Below are positions 51,138 through 60,605 of a stretch of 64,000 nucleotides of DNA, piece after piece (position 1 is the stretch's first letter; the number at the start of each line of letters is the position of its first letter). This DNA is from Aureimonas sp. Leaf324 (GTDB lineage Bacteria > Pseudomonadota > Alphaproteobacteria > Rhizobiales > Rhizobiaceae): contig NZ_LMOH01000026.1 of NCBI RefSeq assembly GCF_001423245.1, forward strand, positions 62,001 through 126,000, given 5' to 3'. The position numbers and the translations under genes are program-made. The notes under the pieces are model-generated. The model had not been told where the DNA came from and did not search any database. It saw only the letters and a list, made by a program, of their open reading frames with translations.

Positions 51138-51905
51138 CTTCGCCACCCTGGGGCGGAGGATATGGGGGTGGGAGGCGTCGTAGAGCTTGGAGTCGACGAA
51201 ACCCTCGGCGCCGAGCGCCCGCCCGACGAGCACCAGCGCGGTGCGGGTCAGCTTCGCCTCGCGCACCCGGCGCGCGACGGTCGAGAGCGTCGCGTGAATG
51301 AACGCCTCGTCCGGCCAGCCGACGCGATAGGCGACCACCACCGGGCAGTCCGGCCCGTAGGCCGGCAGCGGCGAGAGCTCGCGCTCGATATGGGCGAGGT
51401 TGCGGATCGACAGGTGGATCGCGAGCGTCGCGCCGCTCTGCCCCAACGTCGCCAGGTCTTCGCCCTCCGGCATGGCCGACGATTTCATCGCCGTCCGCGT
51501 GACGATGACGCTCTGGCAGACCTCCGGGATCGTCAGCTCCTGCCGGAGCGCCGCCGCCGCCGCCGCAAAGGCCGGCACGCCCGGCGTCACGTCGTAGGGG
51601 ATGCCGAGCGCATCGAGGCGGCGCATCTGCTCGGCGGTCGCGCCGTAGATCGACGGGTCGCCGGAATGGACGCGCGCGACGTCGAGGCCGGCCTCGTGGG
51701 CGGCAAGCATTTCGGCGACGATCTCGTCGAGATGCATCGGCGCCGTGTCGAGGACGCGCGCGCCGGCAGGCGCAGCCTTCACGATCTCCTCGGGCACCAG
51801 CGAGCCGGCATAGAGGCAGACCGGGCAGCGCTCGATGAGGCGCAGGCCGCGCACGGTGATGAGATCCGGCGCGCCGGGACCGGCGCCGATGAAATGGACA
51901 GTCAC
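51126..51905 (-). CDS. cobM: Precorrin-4 / cobalt-precorrin-4 C11-methyltransferase (CobM/CbiF)
   Basis: A 259-residue SAM-dependent tetrapyrrole methylase. FIGAGPGAPDLITVRG (about 5-20) is the first family motif, and HSGDPSIYGATAEQM (about 80-94) and YDVTPGVPAFAAAAA follow. GTG at 51905 overlaps the stop of the CbiG-CobJ fusion (GTGA). Last gene of the minus-strand operon beginning at cbiX. The CobM and CbiF versions are not distinguishable by motif; context favours cobalt-precorrin-4. Confidence 0.95.
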   Translation of the reverse strand: MTVHFIGAGPGAPDLITVRGLRLIERCPVCLYAGSLVPEEIVKAAPAGARVLDTAPMHLDEIVAEMLAAHEAGLDVARVHSGDPSIYGATAEQMRRLDALGIPYDVTPGVPAFAAAAAALRQELTIPEVCQSVIVTRTAMKSSAMPEGEDLATLGQSGATLAIHLSIRNLAHIERELSPLPAYGPDCPVVVAYRVGWPDEAFIHATLSTVARRVREAKLTRTALVLVGRALGAEGFVDSKLYDASHPHILRPRVAKSAG

Positions 51906-53707
51906 GATCCGATCCCCGATCCGGCCTTGGCGGCGTAGCCGCGCGGCGTATAGGCGTAGGTGCGCCCCTCGCCGCTGACGAAGGCGCGCGTGTTGGTGGA
52001 ACCGACGACGACGACGGTGAGCATGTCCACCTCCTCGACGTCGAGGTGCCGGAGTTCGACGATGCGCACGCTCTCGCCCTCGCGCCCGAGATTGGTGGCG
52101 AGGACGACCGGGGTTTCCGGCGGCCGGTGGGCGAGCAGCATGTCGCGGGCATAGGCCAGCTGGGTGCGGCGGCGCTTCGAGACGGGATTGTAGAAGGCGA
52201 TCACGAAGTCGCCCTCGGCCGCGGCCTTCACCCGGCGCTGGATGTCCTCCCACGGCGTCAGGAGGTCGGACAGCGAGATCGTGCAGAAGTCGTGGCCGAG
52301 CGGCGCGCCGGCACGGGCGGCCGCCGCCTGAAGCGCCGAGATGCCGGGCGAGACCGCGATCGCGACGCGGCGCGCCGCATCCGACACGTCGCCGCGGTCG
52401 ATCAGCTCGAACACCAGCGTCGCCATCGCGTAGATGCCGGCATCGCCCGAACAGACCAGCGCGACGTCGCGGCCCTCGGCCGCCAGTTCCAGCGCGAAGC
52501 GCACGCGCGCTTCCTCCGCGCCGAGGTCGAAGTCGTGCCGGCGCCGGCCCGCCGCGAGCGGCCCGAGAAGATCGAGGTAGAGCGAATAGCCGACGAGATC
52601 GGTCGCGCGGCCGACCATCGCCGAGACCTCCGGCGAGCGCCACGCCGCCCCGCCCGGCCCGATGCCGACGACGAAGAGCCGTCCCCGCGCCCGGCCGAGC
52701 GTCCCGGCGTCGACCGGGCGGGGACTGCGGGCGAGCGCGGCGGTGGCGCGCGCCGACTTGTGCTTGGGAACGACGAGTTCGCCGGCTTCACCGACCCCGG
52801 CCAGCGCCGCTCCTTCGGACACGCCATGGCAACCGGTCTCGCGGAACACGACGTCGGAGGGATGGCGCAGACGCGGCGTCTCGTCCTCCAGCGTCGCGGC
52901 GTCGAAGAAGCGGGCGGGCACGCCGAAGCGGGCCGCCACGGCATGGACGGCAGGCTCGTCGGCTTTCAGATCGAGCGAGGCGACGGCGGCGAGCGACAGA
53001 GGGCTGAGGCCGGAGGCGGCCATCACGCTCTCCGCCAGCGCCACCGCCTCCTCCGCCGGCGCGCCGCGCTCGGCGCCGATGCCGAGCACCAGTGTCTTCG
53101 GCCGGTAAAGGAGTTCGAGCGGGCCCGGCGCCCGGGCCTCGTCGGAGACCGACAACGTCACGCGTCCGTCGTCGGACAGCGGGATCGACGAGCGCTCCAG
53201 CCAGTCCGCCTCGCCCTCGATCCAGGCGTGCTCGCCGGCCAGAAGTTCGGCCGTGACCGCCTTCGCATCGCCGGCGTTCTCGAGGACCCAGCCGGCCGGC
53301 GGATCGTCCAGCGCGATGCCGAAGCGCAGATCGCCCGCCGTCGTGATCGCCGGCGCGACGTGCAGCACGGCGGCGATGCGGCGCGACAGGTCGTTGGCGC
53401 CGTAATGGCCGCCGAGAAGCGGCACGACGGCCGATCCGTCCTCGGCGACGCACAGGACCGGCGGCTCGGCGCCCTTGTCGGCAAGACAGGGCGCGAGGAT
53501 GCGGATCAGCGCGCCCGAGGCCATCAGGGCGACGATGGGGCGCCCTTCGGAAAAGAGCGCGCGGATGTGGTCGCCCGCCCCGGTGAAGGCGACGTCGCCG
53601 CCTGGCACCCGCTCCCCGGCATGCACCTCGCCGCCGAGCGCATCGGCAAGTCGGTGGGCGAGCGGCAGGGCGGCGGGGCCGAGGCAGAGGATCGCGGGCG
53701 CGTTCAT
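51902..53707 (-). CDS. cbiG-cobJ: Fusion of CbiG (cobalt-precorrin-5A hydrolase) and CobJ/CbiH (precorrin-3B C17-methyltransferase)
   Basis: This 601-residue protein joins two steps. Residues about 1-345 are a complete CbiG with N-terminal (LMASGALIRILAPCLADKGA), middle and C-terminal parts (LVLGIGAERGAPAEEA). Residues about 350-601 are the SAM-dependent methylase CobJ/CbiH, with FVVGIGPGG, CSGDAGIYAMATLVFEL and AVSPGISALQAAAARAGAPL. CbiH and CbiG catalyse ring contraction and acetaldehyde release, so the fusion puts successive steps in one chain. A full CbiG, rather than the short CobE of aerobic producers, supports the cobalt-early route. ATG at 53707 overlaps the cobI stop. Confidence 0.93.
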   Translation of the reverse strand: MNAPAILCLGPAALPLAHRLADALGGEVHAGERVPGGDVAFTGAGDHIRALFSEGRPIVALMASGALIRILAPCLADKGAEPPVLCVAEDGSAVVPLLGGHYGANDLSRRIAAVLHVAPAITTAGDLRFGIALDDPPAGWVLENAGDAKAVTAELLAGEHAWIEGEADWLERSSIPLSDDGRVTLSVSDEARAPGPLELLYRPKTLVLGIGAERGAPAEEAVALAESVMAASGLSPLSLAAVASLDLKADEPAVHAVAARFGVPARFFDAATLEDETPRLRHPSDVVFRETGCHGVSEGAALAGVGEAGELVVPKHKSARATAALARSPRPVDAGTLGRARGRLFVVGIGPGGAAWRSPEVSAMVGRATDLVGYSLYLDLLGPLAAGRRRHDFDLGAEEARVRFALELAAEGRDVALVCSGDAGIYAMATLVFELIDRGDVSDAARRVAIAVSPGISALQAAAARAGAPLGHDFCTISLSDLLTPWEDIQRRVKAAAEGDFVIAFYNPVSKRRRTQLAYARDMLLAHRPPETPVVLATNLGREGESVRIVELRHLDVEEVDMLTVVVVGSTNTRAFVSGEGRTYAYTPRGYAAKAGSGIGS

Positions 53708-54435
53708 CGAAGGTGGGGTCCGTTCAGGGCGTCGAGGATCGCCGGCTCGGCGCCCTTGTAGAGAAGGATCATCGCGAAATAGGGGGCCGTCTCGCCGGTC
53801 TCGCCGAGCGGCAGCACGCGCTCGCCGGCCTGCCCGATCCGCTCGGCATAGGTCGCTCGATCCGTCAGGCCCAAGCTCTCGAGCAGCGCCTTCACGCGCG
53901 CGAAGTGGCGGCCGAGCTTCAGGATCGCAACGCTGTCGGCCGCTGCGATCGCCGGCAGCAGGGCCTCGTCGGCCAGCGTTGCGGGCAGGACGGCGAAGCG
54001 GTCGCCGCGCGCGCACAACGGGCGGCGGGTGCGCGCGGCGGCCGCCATGACGGAGGAGACGCCCGGCACGATCTCGGTGGGGTAGCGATGCCCGAGGCGC
54101 GCGAAGAGCTGGAGGAAGGAGCCGTAGAAGAACGGGTCGCCCTCGCAGAGCACCGCGACGTCGTGCCCCGCATCGAGCTCGGCGGCGATCCGCGGCGCGG
54201 CCAGATCGTAGGCGCCCTGCCCCGGCGCGCGCTCCGTCGACATGCAGAGCTCGATCGCGATCTCGCGCTGAGCGCGGCCGAGATGCGGCTCGGCGATCGA
54301 GCGCGCGAGGCTCACGCCCCCCTCCGACAGCGGATAGGCGATGACGGACGCCTCGCGCAGGACGCGCGCGGCCTTCAGCGTCAGGAGTTCGGGATCGCCG
54401 GGCCCGAGACCGACGCCGAAGAGACGGCCGCTCAC
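53704..54435 (-). CDS. cobI: Precorrin-2 / cobalt-factor II C20-methyltransferase (CobI/CbiL)
   Basis: A 243-residue tetrapyrrole methylase. GVGLGPGDPELLTLKAARVL near the start and CEGDPFFYGSFLQLF (about 95-110) with EIVPGVSSVMAAAA are diagnostic of CobI/CbiL. GTG at 54435 overlaps the cobL stop (GTGA). In the route inferred here its substrate is cobalt-factor II made by CbiX two genes upstream. Confidence 0.95.
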   Translation of the reverse strand: MSGRLFGVGLGPGDPELLTLKAARVLREASVIAYPLSEGGVSLARSIAEPHLGRAQREIAIELCMSTERAPGQGAYDLAAPRIAAELDAGHDVAVLCEGDPFFYGSFLQLFARLGHRYPTEIVPGVSSVMAAAARTRRPLCARGDRFAVLPATLADEALLPAIAAADSVAILKLGRHFARVKALLESLGLTDRATYAERIGQAGERVLPLGETGETAPYFAMILLYKGAEPAILDALNGPHLR

Positions 54436-55646
54436 GACATGCCCTGCTTGGTGATGTGCCAGTGCGTCACCGGCATCGAGGCGCGCCAGCCGCGATAGGG
54501 GCCGACGGGCTCGGCCGACGCCACCGAAACGCGCAAGAGTTCGCCGCCGTGGACCTCGTGGAGCGCAAGGAGGATCGCCTCCGACTCCAGGGTCACGGCG
54601 TGGGCGACCAGCCGCCCGCCGGGCTTCAGGGCTCCGAAGGCCGCCGGAAACAGGCCGTCGGTGAGGCCGCCGCCCAGGAACACGGCGTCGGGTGCTGGAC
54701 GGCCCTCCAGGGCCGCGGGCGCGCGCCCGTTCACGATGTCGAGGCCGGAGGGGGCGAGGCGCGCCGCGTTCTCGGCGATCATCGCGCGGCGCGCTTCGAC
54801 CGGCTCGATGGCGATCGCCCGCCCGCCCGGCGCAGCCCGGAGCCATTCCACCGAGATGGAGCCCGACCCGGCGCCGACATCCCAGAGAAGCTGCCCCGGC
54901 ATCGGCTCGAGCGCGGCGATCGCCAGCGCTCGCAGCGTGCGCTTGGTCATCTTGCCGTCGTGGCGGAACGCGTCGTCGGAAAGGCCGGGCACTCGCGAAT
55001 AGGTCCGTATGCCCTCGTCCACGTGGCATTCGAGGCCGATCGTGTTCAGCGCGGCGACGTCCTCGAGATCGAACGTGCCGGCCACCGACGAGCGCACGCG
55101 TTCGCCCAATCCGCCGAGGTGTTCGAGGACGTGGAGCCGGCTACGCCCGAACCCAAGCTCGCGGAGCCGGGCCGCAAGGCGCGCCGGTGTCGTGCCGTCC
55201 TCCGACAGGAGAAGGAGGCGCGCACCGTCGGACAGCTCGGCGAGGACACTCTCGATCGGGCGGCCGTGGATCGACAGGCAGCGCACGTCCTCCAGCGACC
55301 AGCCGAGCCGCGCGGCGGCGAGCGAAAAGGCGGACGGGGCGGGCAGGACGGCGAATTCGCCGGCATCGAGCACCGTGCGCAGCCAGCGCGCAGGCCCGAA
55401 CCACGAAGGGTCACCGGTCGCCAGCACCACCGCCGGCCGGCCTCGCGCGGCGAGGATGTCGGCCGCCGTGTCGGCAAAGGGCGAGCGCCACGCCCGCCGC
55501 TCCGCCGGGTGATCGTCGGCGAGCATCGCGAGATGCCGCGCACCGCCGAAGACGATCTCCGCCTGCGCGAGCCGGCGTGCGGCGTCCGGCGAGAGCGTGT
55601 CGAGCCTGCCATCGCCGATGCCGATAACATGGAGCCACGGCGTCAT
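54432..55646 (-). CDS. cobL: Precorrin-6Y C5,15-methyltransferase, decarboxylating (CobL; CbiE-CbiT fusion)
   Basis: A 404-residue fusion. The N-terminal methylase (about 1-205; HVIGIGDGRLDTLSPDAARR) corresponds to CbiE and adds the C5 methyl. The C-terminal class I SAM methyltransferase (LLWDVGAGSGSISVEWLR, about 240-257) corresponds to CbiT and performs C15 methylation with decarboxylation of the C12 acetate. ATG at 55646 overlaps the cobH stop by 4 bases. Confidence 0.95.
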   Translation of the reverse strand: MTPWLHVIGIGDGRLDTLSPDAARRLAQAEIVFGGARHLAMLADDHPAERRAWRSPFADTAADILAARGRPAVVLATGDPSWFGPARWLRTVLDAGEFAVLPAPSAFSLAAARLGWSLEDVRCLSIHGRPIESVLAELSDGARLLLLSEDGTTPARLAARLRELGFGRSRLHVLEHLGGLGERVRSSVAGTFDLEDVAALNTIGLECHVDEGIRTYSRVPGLSDDAFRHDGKMTKRTLRALAIAALEPMPGQLLWDVGAGSGSISVEWLRAAPGGRAIAIEPVEARRAMIAENAARLAPSGLDIVNGRAPAALEGRPAPDAVFLGGGLTDGLFPAAFGALKPGGRLVAHAVTLESEAILLALHEVHGGELLRVSVASAEPVGPYRGWRASMPVTHWHITKQGMS

Positions 55647-56293
55647 GCCGGTGCGCCCGCAAGACCTGCGGCCAGCGCGTTGACCGCGGCGGCGGCGATC
55701 GCGCTGCCGCCGCGCCGGCCCTTGAGCGTCGCGAAGGGAATGCCGCGCGGGTTTGCGGCAAGTTCCGCCTTGGACTCGGCCGCGCCGACGAAGCCGACGG
55801 GAAAGCCGAGGATGAGCGCCGGGCGCGGCGCGCCCTCGTCGAGCCGCTCCAAGAGCCGGAACAGGGCGGTCGGCGCGTTGCCCACGGCGACCACGGCACC
55901 CCGGAGGTCGTCGTCCCACCAGTCGACCTGCGCGGCCGAACGGGTGGTGGCGAGCCGGCGCGCGCGCTCGGGCACGCCCGCCTCGTTCAGCCGGCAAAGC
56001 ACGCGGTTGCCGGCCGGCAGACGCGCCCGGATCACGCCATGGGCCACCATCTCGGCGTCGACCAGGATCGGCGCACCAGCTTGGAGCGCCGCGCGCCCCG
56101 CCGTTGCGGCATCCGCGGAGATCACCAGATCGTCGATCGCGTCCACCATGCCGCAGGCATGGGCAATGCGGATCGCGAGTTCATGCGCATCCGGGGCCAC
56201 GCGCGAAAGCGCCGCCGCCCCCTCCTCGCGGATGGTGCGAAAGCTCGCCTCATAGATCGCGGCGGGGTCGCGGAGATAAGCCGGCACGGACAT
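55643..56293 (-). CDS. cobH: Precorrin-8X methylmutase (CobH/CbiC)
   Basis: A 216-residue enzyme that moves the C11 methyl to C12 to give hydrogenobyrinate or its cobalt form. The family catalytic histidine lies in IRIAHACGMVDAID (about 40-54), and the C-terminal FPVGFVGAAESKAEL (about 163-178) is diagnostic. It starts 7 bases after cbiX in the same operon. Confidence 0.95.
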   Translation of the reverse strand: MSVPAYLRDPAAIYEASFRTIREEGAAALSRVAPDAHELAIRIAHACGMVDAIDDLVISADAATAGRAALQAGAPILVDAEMVAHGVIRARLPAGNRVLCRLNEAGVPERARRLATTRSAAQVDWWDDDLRGAVVAVGNAPTALFRLLERLDEGAPRPALILGFPVGFVGAAESKAELAANPRGIPFATLKGRRGGSAIAAAAVNALAAGLAGAPA

Positions 56294-56300
56294 CGCCGGC

Positions 56301-57434
56301 TCAGCGCCCCTTCAGCGTGCGCGGGCCCAAGGGGTGGTCGGCGTGCGGATAGGGATGATGGGTGTGCGCGTGGCCGTGATCGTGCGCGTGGTCATGGCCA
56401 TGCGCGTGACCATGATCATGGCCATGTGCGTGATCGTGGTGATGCCCGTCGCCGTGGTGATGGTGATCGTGGCTGTGGTCGTGCGAATGGTCGTGACCGT
56501 GGTGGTGGTGCCCATGACCGTGGTCGTGATCATGAGGATGGTCGTGGCCGTGCGCCGCCGGGCCCGTGCCGATGCCCTCGACGTGGTGGTGGTGACTTTC
56601 CTGCGGCAGGCCGACCTCGGCCTCGAAGCCCAGCACCTGCTCGCGGTACTTGCACATCTGGCAGTTCATCAGGTTCGTGCCCTGGAGGATCTCCTCCAGC
56701 CGGTCGACGAAGGTCTCGACGACGAGGTCGTGCGCGCCGAGATATTTGGCCTTCAGGAAGCGGATGTCCGGATGGGCGGCGGCCACGCGGTCCGTCGCGT
56801 CATAGATGCGGTCGACGAGGATGCCCGTGAACAGGAAATAGGGGAACACCACGACGCGCCGGTAGCCGAGCCGCGCGACATGCGTGAGGCCCGGCTCGAC
56901 CAGCGGAAAGGTCACGCCGGAATAGGTCGTCTCGCCCCAGCCGAAGCCGAGGCCCTCCCACAGGAGGCGCATGACCTTCGCGACGTTGGAATTGGCGTCG
57001 GGATCGGACGCCCCGCGTCCGACCACCACCAGCATCGTGTCGTGCAGCGGCTCGCCGTCGCGCCAGCCGTCCGCGCGCAGCGCCTCGCGGATCCGCTCGC
57101 CCGCCGCCCGGATCATCTTCGGGTCGATGCCGAGCTCGCGCCCGTAGGTGACCGTGACGTCGTTCTGCGCGGCATAGGTGTTGAGGACGGACGGAATGTC
57201 GTTCTTGGCGTGGCCGGCCGCGAACAGCATGCCGGGCAGCGCCAGGATATCGGTCGCGCCCTTGGCCTTCAGCCGGTCGAGGCCGTCGCGGATGATCGGG
57301 GTCGCGAATTCGAGATAGCCGTAGTCGACGCTCCAGTCCGGCAGGCGGCGGGCCATCTTCTCGGCAAGGCCGCGGAACTCGTCCACCGCGCCCCGGTCGC
57401 GGCTGCCATGGCCGCACAGCATCAAGGCCTTCAT
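56301..57434 (-). CDS. cbiX: Sirohydrochlorin cobaltochelatase CbiX, long form with His-rich tail
   Basis: A 377-residue chelatase that inserts cobalt into sirohydrochlorin, the entry to cobalt-early B12 synthesis. Two CbiX-type halves span about 1-250, with metal-site histidines H9 (CGHGS) and H75 (AGHAKND). A MxCxxC motif (MNCQMC, C258 and C261) marks the long form that carries an iron-sulphur cluster. Residues 281-377 are an extreme histidine-rich tail, about 43 His in 97 positions, mostly as DH, GH and AH pairs; it probably stores or captures cobalt or other divalent metal. First gene of a six-gene operon. The tail is longer than I would expect even for this class. Confidence 0.94.
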   Translation of the reverse strand: MKALMLCGHGSRDRGAVDEFRGLAEKMARRLPDWSVDYGYLEFATPIIRDGLDRLKAKGATDILALPGMLFAAGHAKNDIPSVLNTYAAQNDVTVTYGRELGIDPKMIRAAGERIREALRADGWRDGEPLHDTMLVVVGRGASDPDANSNVAKVMRLLWEGLGFGWGETTYSGVTFPLVEPGLTHVARLGYRRVVVFPYFLFTGILVDRIYDATDRVAAAHPDIRFLKAKYLGAHDLVVETFVDRLEEILQGTNLMNCQMCKYREQVLGFEAEVGLPQESHHHHVEGIGTGPAAHGHDHPHDHDHGHGHHHHGHDHSHDHSHDHHHHGDGHHHDHAHGHDHGHAHGHDHAHDHGHAHTHHPYPHADHPLGPRTLKGR

Positions 57435-57691
57435 CGTCGTCCTCCGTCGTCGTGTCGCGTCGGAAGAGGCGCCACGCGGCTTGCGCGACGAATCGATCCG
57501 CCGGTTTCCGCGTCGGCCCCCGGATTGGGTCGGCCGCCCGTGAAATCATGTGTGAGAGCCCCGTTCGAGGCACCGTCAGGCCCCGGCTTCATGACGGACG
57601 ACAGCCGCTTCGTCAAATCCCGTGCGTTTTCCCTTGGCCGGGAGCGCCACCCGCCTTAAGCCCATCCGGCCCGCCCGCGAAAGCCGCCGCC

Positions 57692-58438
57692 ATGCCCTTC
57701 GACGAAACCTTCCTGCTTCTGGTCCTTGCTGCCTTCGGCGCGGGACTGATCGACGCGATCGCGGGCGGCGGCGGCCTGATCACCGTGCCGGCGCTGCTCC
57801 TCGGCGGGCTCGACCCGCTCTCGGCGCTCGGCACCAACAAGCTCCAGTCGCTGTTCGGCTCGGCCTCGGCGACGATTTCCTACGCGCGGCGCGGCCATGT
57901 GAAGCTCGGGCCTCTGCTGCCTGCGGCGGGCCTCTCCTTTGCCGGCGCCTGCCTCGGCGCGCTCCTGGCGACAGCCCTGCCGCTCGACCTCCTGCGCCGG
58001 CTCCTCCCCTTCCTTCTCATCGCCATCGCGATCTACTTCGCGGTGAAGCCCGGCCTCACCGACATCGACCGCGAACGGCGCATCTCGCCGCGCGCCTTCG
58101 CCCTGTTCTTCGTGCCGCTGATCGGCGCCTATGACGGGCTGTTCGGGCCCGGCACCGGCTCGTTCTTCATGCTCGCCTTCGTGTCGCTCGCCGGCTACGG
58201 CATCCTCAAGGCGACCGCGCACACCAAGCTCCTGAACTTCGCCTCGAACGTCGGGGGCTTTGCCGTCTTCGCTGTCGTCGGCACCATCCACTGGAAGCTC
58301 GGGCTCGCGATGGGGATCGCGCAGTTCTTCGGCGCGCGCGTCGGCGCCGGCGTCGCCATGCGCTTCGGCGCCGGTCTGATCCGCCCGCTCCTGGTGCTGG
58401 TCTGCATCGCGCTCGCGGTGCGGCTTCTCTGGTCGTGA
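57692..58438 (+). CDS. TSUP (TauE/SafE) family membrane transporter coupled to cobQ
   Basis: A 248-residue protein with about eight helices and the family motif [20 protein letters not shown] (about 18-37) plus the paired [12 protein letters not shown] block in the second half. TSUP proteins move sulphite, sulphoacetate or other small anions; some act in metal homeostasis contexts. Its stop overlaps the cobQ GTG start by 4 bases, which suggests a role linked to cobalamin synthesis, but no substrate can be named. ATG at 57692 gives the usual family length. Confidence 0.9.
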   Translation: MPFDETFLLLVLAAFGAGLIDAIAGGGGLITVPALLLGGLDPLSALGTNKLQSLFGSASATISYARRGHVKLGPLLPAAGLSFAGACLGALLATALPLDLLRRLLPFLLIAIAIYFAVKPGLTDIDRERRISPRAFALFFVPLIGAYDGLFGPGTGSFFMLAFVSLAGYGILKATAHTKLLNFASNVGGFAVFAVVGTIHWKLGLAMGIAQFFGARVGAGVAMRFGAGLIRPLLVLVCIALAVRLLWS

Positions 58439-59925
58439 GCGGCGCCCGCGTCCCGGCCCTGATGCTTCAGGGCACAGGGTCGGACGTCGGGAAAAGCGTC
58501 CTCGTCGCCGGCCTCTGCCGGCTGTTTGCGAACCGGGGCCTCACGGTGCGGCCCTTCAAGCCGCAGAACATGAGCAACAACGCCGCCGTCGCCTGGAACG
58601 CCGAGGCCGGCGAATGGGGCGAGATCGGCCGGGCGCAGGCCCTTCAAGCCACGGCCTGCCGCGTGGCGCCGAGCGTCCACATGAACCCGGTGCTCCTCAA
58701 GCCGCAGTCGGAGACCGGCTCGCAGGTCGTGGTGCAGGGCCGCGTCGCGGGCACGGCGCGCGGGCGCGACTACCAGGCGCTGAAGGCGACCTTCCTGCCC
58801 GCCGTCCTCGACAGCTTCGACCGCATCTCGCACGGCGCCGACCTCGTCGTCGTCGAGGGCGCGGGCTCGCCGGCCGAGATCAACCTGCGGGCCGGCGACA
58901 TCGCCAACATGGGCTTCGCGCGCGCCGCCGGCGTCCCGGTCGTGCTGGTCGGCGACATCGACCGGGGCGGCGTGATCGCCTCCTTGGTCGGCACGCACGC
59001 GATCCTTCCGGAGGGCGACCGCGCGCCGATCCACGGCTTCCTGATCAACAAGTTCCGCGGCGACGTCTCGCTCTTCGACGAGGGGCTTGCGGCCGTCACC
59101 CGCTTCACCGGCTGGCCGAGCCTCGGCGTCGTGCCCTGGCTTCCGGAGACGGCGCGCCTGCCGGCGGAAGATTCCGTAGCGCTCGACCGCCGGGCGAGCC
59201 CGGAACCGCGTCCGGGCGATCTCGTCGTCGCCGTGCCGCGGCTGCCGCATATCGCCAACTTCGACGATCTCGATCCGCTCGCGGCGACGCCCGGCGTCTG
59301 CGTGCGCCTCGTCCGGCCGGACGAGCCCTGGCCGCGCGAGGCCGGGCTGGTGCTCCTGCCCGGCTCCAAGGCGACGATCGCCGATCTCGAGGCCCTGCGC
59401 GCGCAGGGCTGGGACCGCGCGATCCTCGACCACCACGCCCGCGGCGGCCGGGTGCTGGGGCTCTGCGGCGGCTACCAGATGCTGGGTCAGCGGATCAGGG
59501 ACCCCTACGGCATCGAAGGCGAGGCGGGCGAGACGGCGGGCCTCGGTCTCCTTGACATCGAGACGCGCCTTCTGGGACCCAAGACCCTCGCCCAAGTCGA
59601 GGCCCGCTCGATCGACGGGACGACGTTCCCCGCCTACGAGATCCACATGGGCCGGAGCGAGGGTCCGGACCGGGCGCGACCCTTCGCCACCGTCGCCGAC
59701 CGTCCGGAAGGCGCGACGAGCGCCGACGGGCGGGTCCAGGGCACCTATCTCCACGGCCTCTTCACCGGCGACCGCTGGCGCGAGACCTGGCTCTCGGCGC
59801 TCGGCGTCGCGCCCGGCGGACGCTCGCACAGCGCCGAGATCGAGGCGGCGCTCGATGCCGTCGCCGCCCGGCTCGAGACCTCGCTCGACATCGCAGCGCT
59901 GGAACGGATCGCCCGCGCGCGCTGA
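58435..59925 (+). CDS. cobQ: Cobyric acid synthase (CobQ/CbiP)
   Basis: A 496-residue ATP- and glutamine-dependent enzyme that amidates four side chains (b, d, e, g) of adenosylcobyrinate diamide. The P-loop-like [19 protein letters not shown] (about 12-30), [11 protein letters not shown] and the MNPVLLKPQ block are typical; the glutaminase domain has its cysteine in [12 protein letters not shown] (about 340-351). GTG at 58435 overlaps the TSUP stop. Confidence 0.96.
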   Translation: MSGARVPALMLQGTGSDVGKSVLVAGLCRLFANRGLTVRPFKPQNMSNNAAVAWNAEAGEWGEIGRAQALQATACRVAPSVHMNPVLLKPQSETGSQVVVQGRVAGTARGRDYQALKATFLPAVLDSFDRISHGADLVVVEGAGSPAEINLRAGDIANMGFARAAGVPVVLVGDIDRGGVIASLVGTHAILPEGDRAPIHGFLINKFRGDVSLFDEGLAAVTRFTGWPSLGVVPWLPETARLPAEDSVALDRRASPEPRPGDLVVAVPRLPHIANFDDLDPLAATPGVCVRLVRPDEPWPREAGLVLLPGSKATIADLEALRAQGWDRAILDHHARGGRVLGLCGGYQMLGQRIRDPYGIEGEAGETAGLGLLDIETRLLGPKTLAQVEARSIDGTTFPAYEIHMGRSEGPDRARPFATVADRPEGATSADGRVQGTYLHGLFTGDRWRETWLSALGVAPGGRSHSAEIEAALDAVAARLETSLDIAALERIARAR

Positions 59926-60013
59926 TCGGCCGCGCGCAAGATGTCGTTTCCGTAATTGGCAATCCATCTCGAAGCGTTCCAACATCGAGGGGACGCAACG
60001 GGGACCCCGCTTC

Positions 60014-60598
60014 ATGGCCACATCGACCCTCGCCGATTCGCGCTTCGGCTACGGCCTCGTCTCGCGCGTGCTGCACTGGACGATGGCGCTCCTCTTCGTC
60101 TGGCAGTTCGTGACGGTGGTCCTGTCGGCGGTCGCCGAGGATACGGCGATCGAGCGCTTCTTCTGGGGCACCCACTACTCGGTCGGCTTCACGCTCTGGG
60201 TGCTGGTGCTGCTGCGCGGTGCTTGGGGCCTGTCGCAGCTGAAGCATCGCCCGCCGCACGAGGGCCCGCCGCTTCTCCAGCGTGCGGCGACGCTCGGCCA
60301 CCTCGCGCTCTATCTCCTGATGGTGATCGTGCCCTCGCTCGCCATCCTGCGCGCGGCGAACAACGGGCGCGGCTTGCGGGTCTATGGCATCGAGCTCGTG
60401 GCGCCCGGCGGCGAGGCGAACCCGGCGCTGACCGCCCCCGCCAACCTCCTTCACGGCTTCCTCGGCTGGACGCTCTTCGTGCTCATCGCCGGCCACATCG
60501 CCATGGCGCTCTGGCACGGGCTCGTGCGGCGCGACGCGACGCTGCGTCGCATGACGCGGGGCCCCGAGCGGTGTCCGCGCTCGCTGCGCTCGGTCTGA
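60014..60598 (+). CDS. Cytochrome b561 family protein
   Basis: A 194-residue protein with four transmembrane helices and histidines placed for two b haems: VLHWTMALL (helix 1), THYSVGFTL (helix 2), GHLALYLLM (helix 3) and LLHGFLGW with GHIAMALWH (helix 4). Members shuttle electrons from quinol, often to detoxify superoxide. It lies 88 bases after cobQ; whether it shares that transcript is unclear. Start is ATG at 60014 with a weak ribosome site. Confidence 0.9.
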   Translation: MATSTLADSRFGYGLVSRVLHWTMALLFVWQFVTVVLSAVAEDTAIERFFWGTHYSVGFTLWVLVLLRGAWGLSQLKHRPPHEGPPLLQRAATLGHLALYLLMVIVPSLAILRAANNGRGLRVYGIELVAPGGEANPALTAPANLLHGFLGWTLFVLIAGHIAMALWHGLVRRDATLRRMTRGPERCPRSLRSV

Positions 60599-60605
60599 CG
60601 GCCGG

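Noticed and set aside
56334-56594. Repetitive DNA resembling a tandem repeat or CRISPR-like array
   Set aside because: The repetition is codon-level: it encodes the His-rich tail of CbiX in frame, with no regular repeat-spacer structure.
57435-57691. Possible cobalamin riboswitch upstream of cbiX on the minus strand
   Set aside because: I looked for the complement of the B12 box and the conserved core and found neither.
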